Of a DNA stretch of 8,239 nt, positions 5,614 through 8,239 are shown piece by piece. Both the position numbers and the translations under genes were made by a program. The stretch is from NCBI GenBank assembly GCA_945900935.1, contig CAMDKT010000250.1, positions 1 through 8,239 on the forward strand, given 5' to 3'. The notes under the pieces were generated by a model. That model had not been told where the DNA came from and ran no database searches. It worked only from the letters and a program-made list of their open reading frames with translations. This DNA comes from Candidatus Sulfopaludibacter sp. SbA3 (lineage in GTDB: Bacteria > Acidobacteriota > Terriglobia > Bryobacterales > Bryobacteraceae). Within the stretch, counting starts at the first letter, position 1. Each line of letters opens with the position of its first letter.

Positions 5614-6792
5614 CTAGACCACCCTCTGCGCCTTCGCATCCCAACCCATCCGCCGCCCGTGCTGCATCGAAAGATTCGCCAACTGCACCACCAGCGCGGC
5701 CTGGAAACCCAGCGCGATCGGCGCGGCGGGCCGCTGGCGCGTGCGAATGCACTCCAGAAAATTGCGTACGTGCAACTCCGTCGCGAAGCCAAATCCGCGA
5801 GCCGATTTTCGCTCCAGCAACACTTCGTCTTCCTTGCCCGCGGCGTAGACCCGGCATGTCTCCCGCCCAATATCCATGCGGGCTTTGTCGCCGTCCAGAT
5901 GGTTCATCTGATCGTTCTTCGAGGCGTAGCGCATCGCCGCGTAGTTGATGGTAAACACGCCCAGAAAATCCTCCGGATACTCCGCCGTCACCACGACGCT
6001 ATCGGCCGTATCGACCCCCGCGCGGTGCGGTCTGCCACCCGCCGCCGTGACAGACAGTGGATACGAAGCGTTCATCAACATGTGAATGCCATCGAACACA
6101 TGCGCGCCCTGATCGGCGACGATGCCGCCGGCGTAATCGGAATACAGCCGCCATTGGCGGAACCGCGAAACGTCCAGCGCCCGTCGCGGCGCGGGCCCCA
6201 GCCACTGTTCCCAATCGAGCTTGCCCTCCAACGGCGCGCCCGGCCCGCCGGCGACCTGCGTATTCAACCACCAGCCGCGGACCATTCGCACATTGCCCAA
6301 CGTTCCGGCGGCTACCAACTCGCGGCCCTGCTTATAGAGATCGTAGGAACGGCGCTGCATTCCCACTTGCACAATTTGCTTCGAAGCCCGTTCCGCCGCC
6401 ACCAGTTCCACGCCCTGTTCCGGCGTCTGGCAAAGCGGCTTTTCGACGTACACATCCTTGCCGGTCGCCAACGCGTCCAGCACCATTCGATGATGCCAAT
6501 GCTCGGGAGTGGCGATTAACACGGTGTCAATCGAGCGGTCCGCCAACAAGTCCTGATACCGCCTCACCGCACGCGCCGGCTCGGTCTGCGCTTTGCGCGC
6601 AACGCCGAGCGCGCGTTCCAGATTCGGCTCGTAGACGTCGCAAATTGCGCCCACTCGCAGGCCCATGTCTTTCTGAAACTCCGTCATCACGTACGTGCCG
6701 CGCCCGCCCGCGCCAATCACGCCCAACGTCACGCGCCCTTCGGCGGCGAAGGCCACGCCCGCCGCGCCCATCCAGAAAGTTCGTCGATGCAT
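5614..6792 (-). CDS. Gfo/Idh/MocA-family NAD(P)-dependent oxidoreductase with Tat-like leader
   Basis: A 392-residue predicted oxidoreductase acting on a sugar, inositol-type or related substrate. The N-terminus MHRRTFWMGAAGVAFAAEG has the twin-arginine RRxF pattern followed by a short hydrophobic stretch, so export by the Tat route as a folded, cofactor-loaded enzyme is likely. The Rossmann glycine motif is GAGGRG (27-32). The family motif EKPL is at 117-120, preceded by ATPEHWHH (94-101). The second domain contains GGIVADQGAHVFDGIHML (222-239), with Asp227 and His231 in the usual catalytic DxxxH arrangement. Length is normal. An in-frame ATG at 6813 would add MRYLGQS before the leader; I prefer 6792 because it places the twin Arg right after the start. 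The gene is divergent from the zinc dehydrogenase, 45 bp between starts. The exact substrate is not readable. Confidence 0.9.
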   Translation of the reverse strand: MHRRTFWMGAAGVAFAAEGRVTLGVIGAGGRGTYVMTEFQKDMGLRVGAICDVYEPNLERALGVARKAQTEPARAVRRYQDLLADRSIDTVLIATPEHWHHRMVLDALATGKDVYVEKPLCQTPEQGVELVAAERASKQIVQVGMQRRSYDLYKQGRELVAAGTLGNVRMVRGWWLNTQVAGGPGAPLEGKLDWEQWLGPAPRRALDVSRFRQWRLYSDYAGGIVADQGAHVFDGIHMLMNASYPLSVTAAGGRPHRAGVDTADSVVVTAEYPEDFLGVFTINYAAMRYASKNDQMNHLDGDKARMDIGRETCRVYAAGKEDEVLLERKSARGFGFATELHVRNFLECIRTRQRPAAPIALGFQAALVVQLANLSMQHGRRMGWDAKAQRVV

Positions 6793-6837
6793 ACTCTGGC
6801 CAAGGTATCGCATTTTGCGTTACGGTTAATAGAAGCA

Positions 6838-7869
6838 ATGAAAGCGCTACTACTCAAGGAATACATGAAGCTTGAGGTGACCGAGGTTCCTGAACCGGAA
6901 CTCGGCCCTGAAGATCTTCTCGTTCGCGTCCGCGCCTGCGGAATCTGCGGCAGTGACATACACGGCATCGATGGCTCCACCGGCCGCCGCATTCCGCCAC
7001 TCGTGATGGGCCACGAAGCCGCCGGCGTCGTCGCCAAAGTTGGCAGCGCGGTCACCGCGTGGAAGATCAACGACCGCATCACGTTTGACTCCATGATCTC
7101 CTGCGGCAAGTGCTCCTTCTGCCGTTCGGGCCACATGAATCTGTGCGATAACCGGATGGTCCTGGGCGTCTCCTGCGGGGACTATCGCCGCCATGGCGCT
7201 TTTGCGGAATACGTCGCTGTTCCCCAGCACATCTGCTACATCCTGCCGGATGAACTGCCGTTCGAACATGCCGCGCTGATTGAGGCCGTTTCGGTGGCCG
7301 TGCACGCCGTCGAAGTGACGCCTATTCGTTTGGGCGATACCGCTGTCGTCGTTGGCGCAGGGATGATCGGCGTGCTGACCGTGCAAGCGGCTAAGAACGC
7401 CGGGTGTACAACGGTCTATGCCGTCGATCTCGACGACGCCAAACTCGAAATGGCGGTCAAGCTCGGGGCCGCCGAGGGCTTCAATCCGAAGCACTGCGAT
7501 CCCGTCGCGGAAATTCTCAAACGCACGAACGGCAAGGGCGCCGATATTGTCCTCGAAGCCGTTGGCGCGACTGATCCCATAAAGACCGCGATCGCCTGCG
7601 TCCGCAAGGGCGGCACGGTGACTCTGATTGGAAATATCACGCCGAAGATCGAGCTGAATCTGCAATCCGTTGTGACCCGTGAAATTCGATTGCAGGGCAC
7701 TTGCGGATCCAACGGCGAATATCCGGCGTGTATTGATTTGCTTGTGAAAGGCCTCATCAAAGTTGATTCCATCATCAGCGAACGTGTTTCGCTGGAAGAC
7801 GCGCCGCGCGCCTTTGAACGCCTCTACAATCACGAGCCGAATTTGATGAAGGTGATCGTAAACCCATGA
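6838..7869 (+). CDS. Zinc-dependent medium-chain dehydrogenase (sorbitol/threonine DH-like)
   Basis: A 343-residue cytosolic alcohol/polyol dehydrogenase of the MDR superfamily. Catalytic zinc site: Cys37 in ACGICGSD, His59-Glu60 in MGHE, and Glu149 in ALIEAVSVAVHA. The structural zinc lobe is complete: Cys89, Cys92, Cys95, Cys103. The cofactor motif is GAGMIG (173-178), and Asp197 at the end of the second strand (YAVDLDD) points to NAD rather than NADP. Relatives include sorbitol, galactitol-phosphate and threonine dehydrogenases; the substrate is probably a sugar alcohol or sugar. The start is the ATG at 6838 with a weak AGAAG before it. An in-frame ATG at 6787 would add 17 residues overlapping the divergent gene and unlike the family. 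The stop overlaps the SDR start as ATGA, so the two are translated together. Confidence 0.92.
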   Translation: MKALLLKEYMKLEVTEVPEPELGPEDLLVRVRACGICGSDIHGIDGSTGRRIPPLVMGHEAAGVVAKVGSAVTAWKINDRITFDSMISCGKCSFCRSGHMNLCDNRMVLGVSCGDYRRHGAFAEYVAVPQHICYILPDELPFEHAALIEAVSVAVHAVEVTPIRLGDTAVVVGAGMIGVLTVQAAKNAGCTTVYAVDLDDAKLEMAVKLGAAEGFNPKHCDPVAEILKRTNGKGADIVLEAVGATDPIKTAIACVRKGGTVTLIGNITPKIELNLQSVVTREIRLQGTCGSNGEYPACIDLLVKGLIKVDSIISERVSLEDAPRAFERLYNHEPNLMKVIVNP

Positions 7870-8126
7870 GCAACCCGACTCCTTATTTCAATCTGACCGG
7901 CCAAGTGGCTGTGGTCACCGGGGCCTCCCGCGGGCTAGGCCAATACTTCGGACGGGCGCTGGCCAAATCCGGTGCCGATCTGGTCATCACCAGCCGCCGC
8001 AAGGACGACTGCGCCGAGTTCGTGAAGGAAGTGGAATCCCTCGGTCGCAGAGCGATTCCGGTGGAGCTCGACGTCCGCAATTTTGACAGTATCAGACATC
8101 CTGATCTCGCCGGGGATTTCGGCTGA
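7866..8126 (+). pseudogene. SDR-family oxidoreductase, 5' part only, interrupted near codon 76
   Basis: A gluconate 5-dehydrogenase-like short-chain dehydrogenase. The first part is well preserved: LTGQVAVVTGASRGLGQYFG, with TGASRGLG (18-25) binding the nucleotide, TSRRKDD (42-48) at the end of strand 2, and VELDVRNFDSI (67-77 region) at strand 3. Relatives continue with a helix and the NNAG motif; here the frame turns into RHPDLAGDFG and stops at 8126. NNAG and the catalytic Ser-Tyr-Lys are absent, so the protein cannot be an active SDR, whose normal length is about 250 residues. The break lies at about 8094-8100. Everything upstream, including the ATGA overlap with the dehydrogenase and an AAGGTG 11 bases before the start, looks like a recently intact gene. 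Whether the 3' half survives beyond the window is unknown. Confidence 0.85.
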
Positions 8127-8239
8127 AGAGTGGAAATCCATATGAGCCGTGCGGTGGGGTTGCAACGGGGTGTGCGGGCGAGTCACACTGGACCAATCCC
8201 TATGCCGCAACTGCAACTACCGATTTTCCCGGCGGGAGC
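8094..8239 (+). mobile_element. Probable left end of a second inserted element
   Basis: SDR homology stops abruptly at about 8094 and the sequence changes character. It contains short inverted repeats (GGATTTC 8114-8120 with GAAATCC 8133-8139; GTGTG 8170-8174 with CACAC 8184-8188). A new open frame then starts and runs off the window. This is what an insertion into the SDR gene would look like. The family cannot be named from 146 bases: no terminal repeat can be paired, and the right end is outside. It does not match the IS66 end at the left of the window. A simple deletion or rearrangement is the alternative. Confidence 0.5.
8202..8239 (+). CDS. Start of an unknown protein, possibly a transposase, cut by window end
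   Basis: Only twelve codons are present: MPQLQLPIFPAG. The frame is also open back to an ATG at 8142. The N-terminus QLPIFPxG resembles, from memory, large HTH-containing transposase-like proteins common in Planctomycetes and Acidobacteria. Twelve residues are too few to be sure. No clear ribosome site is seen. Its position just inside the sequence that interrupts the SDR gene fits a protein encoded by that element. Confidence 0.3.
   Translation, partial: MPQLQLPIFPAG

Noticed and set aside
6850..7833. A 327-codon frame opposite the zinc dehydrogenase
   Set aside because: The + strand has complete zinc and NAD motifs. The complement translation is Asp/Arg/His-rich with no recognisable domain.
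8140..8190. Group II intron domain V-like string (gagccgtgcgg) inside the right-hand insertion
   Set aside because: The complementary strand of a domain V hairpin is absent, and no reverse transcriptase or GUGYG boundary can be tied to it.
1..8239. A CRISPR array, tRNA, rRNA, defence island or retron
   Set aside because: I saw no spaced repeats, cloverleaf or rRNA-like sequence, and no protein with defence or reverse-transcriptase motifs.

Overview
The window looks like part of a GC-rich soil-type bacterial chromosome, most likely an acidobacterium of the Solibacter/Bryobacter kind. That placement is an inference. It rests on the GC-rich composition, a Gfo/Idh/MocA protein with a short twin-arginine-like leader, a long-form slipin remnant, and interleaved IS remnants. 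No rRNA, tRNA or CRISPR array is visible.

Layout. Positions 1-519 are the right end of an IS66-family insertion sequence, with the C-terminal part of its transposase. The element has landed inside an M28-family metallopeptidase gene, and only the C-terminal part of that gene survives (520-1006). Two intact genes on the same strand follow, each overlapping its upstream neighbour by 25-29 nt: a secreted-type alpha/beta-hydrolase (978-1793) and an ArgD-like class III aminotransferase (1769-2998). A MarC-family membrane protein (complement 2988-3638) converges on the aminotransferase with an 11-nt overlap. It diverges from an MFS transporter (3666-4889) across a very short shared promoter region. 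A perfect hairpin (4871-4903) closes the MFS gene. It faces a decayed slipin/SPFH gene on the other strand (4908-5354), followed by about 260 bp of debris-like sequence.

The right part is a small sugar/polyol oxidoreductase cluster: a Gfo/Idh/MocA oxidoreductase (complement 5614-6792), diverging from a zinc-dependent medium-chain dehydrogenase (6838-7869). The latter is translationally coupled through ATGA to an SDR gene. The SDR reading frame is cut after about 76 codons (near 8094) by unrelated sequence, probably the left end of a second mobile element whose first protein begins near the window edge.

How it works together. The oxidoreductases plausibly act on sugars or polyols; the substrate cannot be read from sequence. 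The hydrolase and aminotransferase form an overlapping pair behind a broken peptidase. I found no convincing new defence, RNA or mobile system. The most informative signals are the precisely placed IS66 junction, the second interrupted gene at the right edge, a slipin pseudogene shrunk by deletions that kept it open, the ArgD active-site variant, and the compact marC/MFS divergent promoter.
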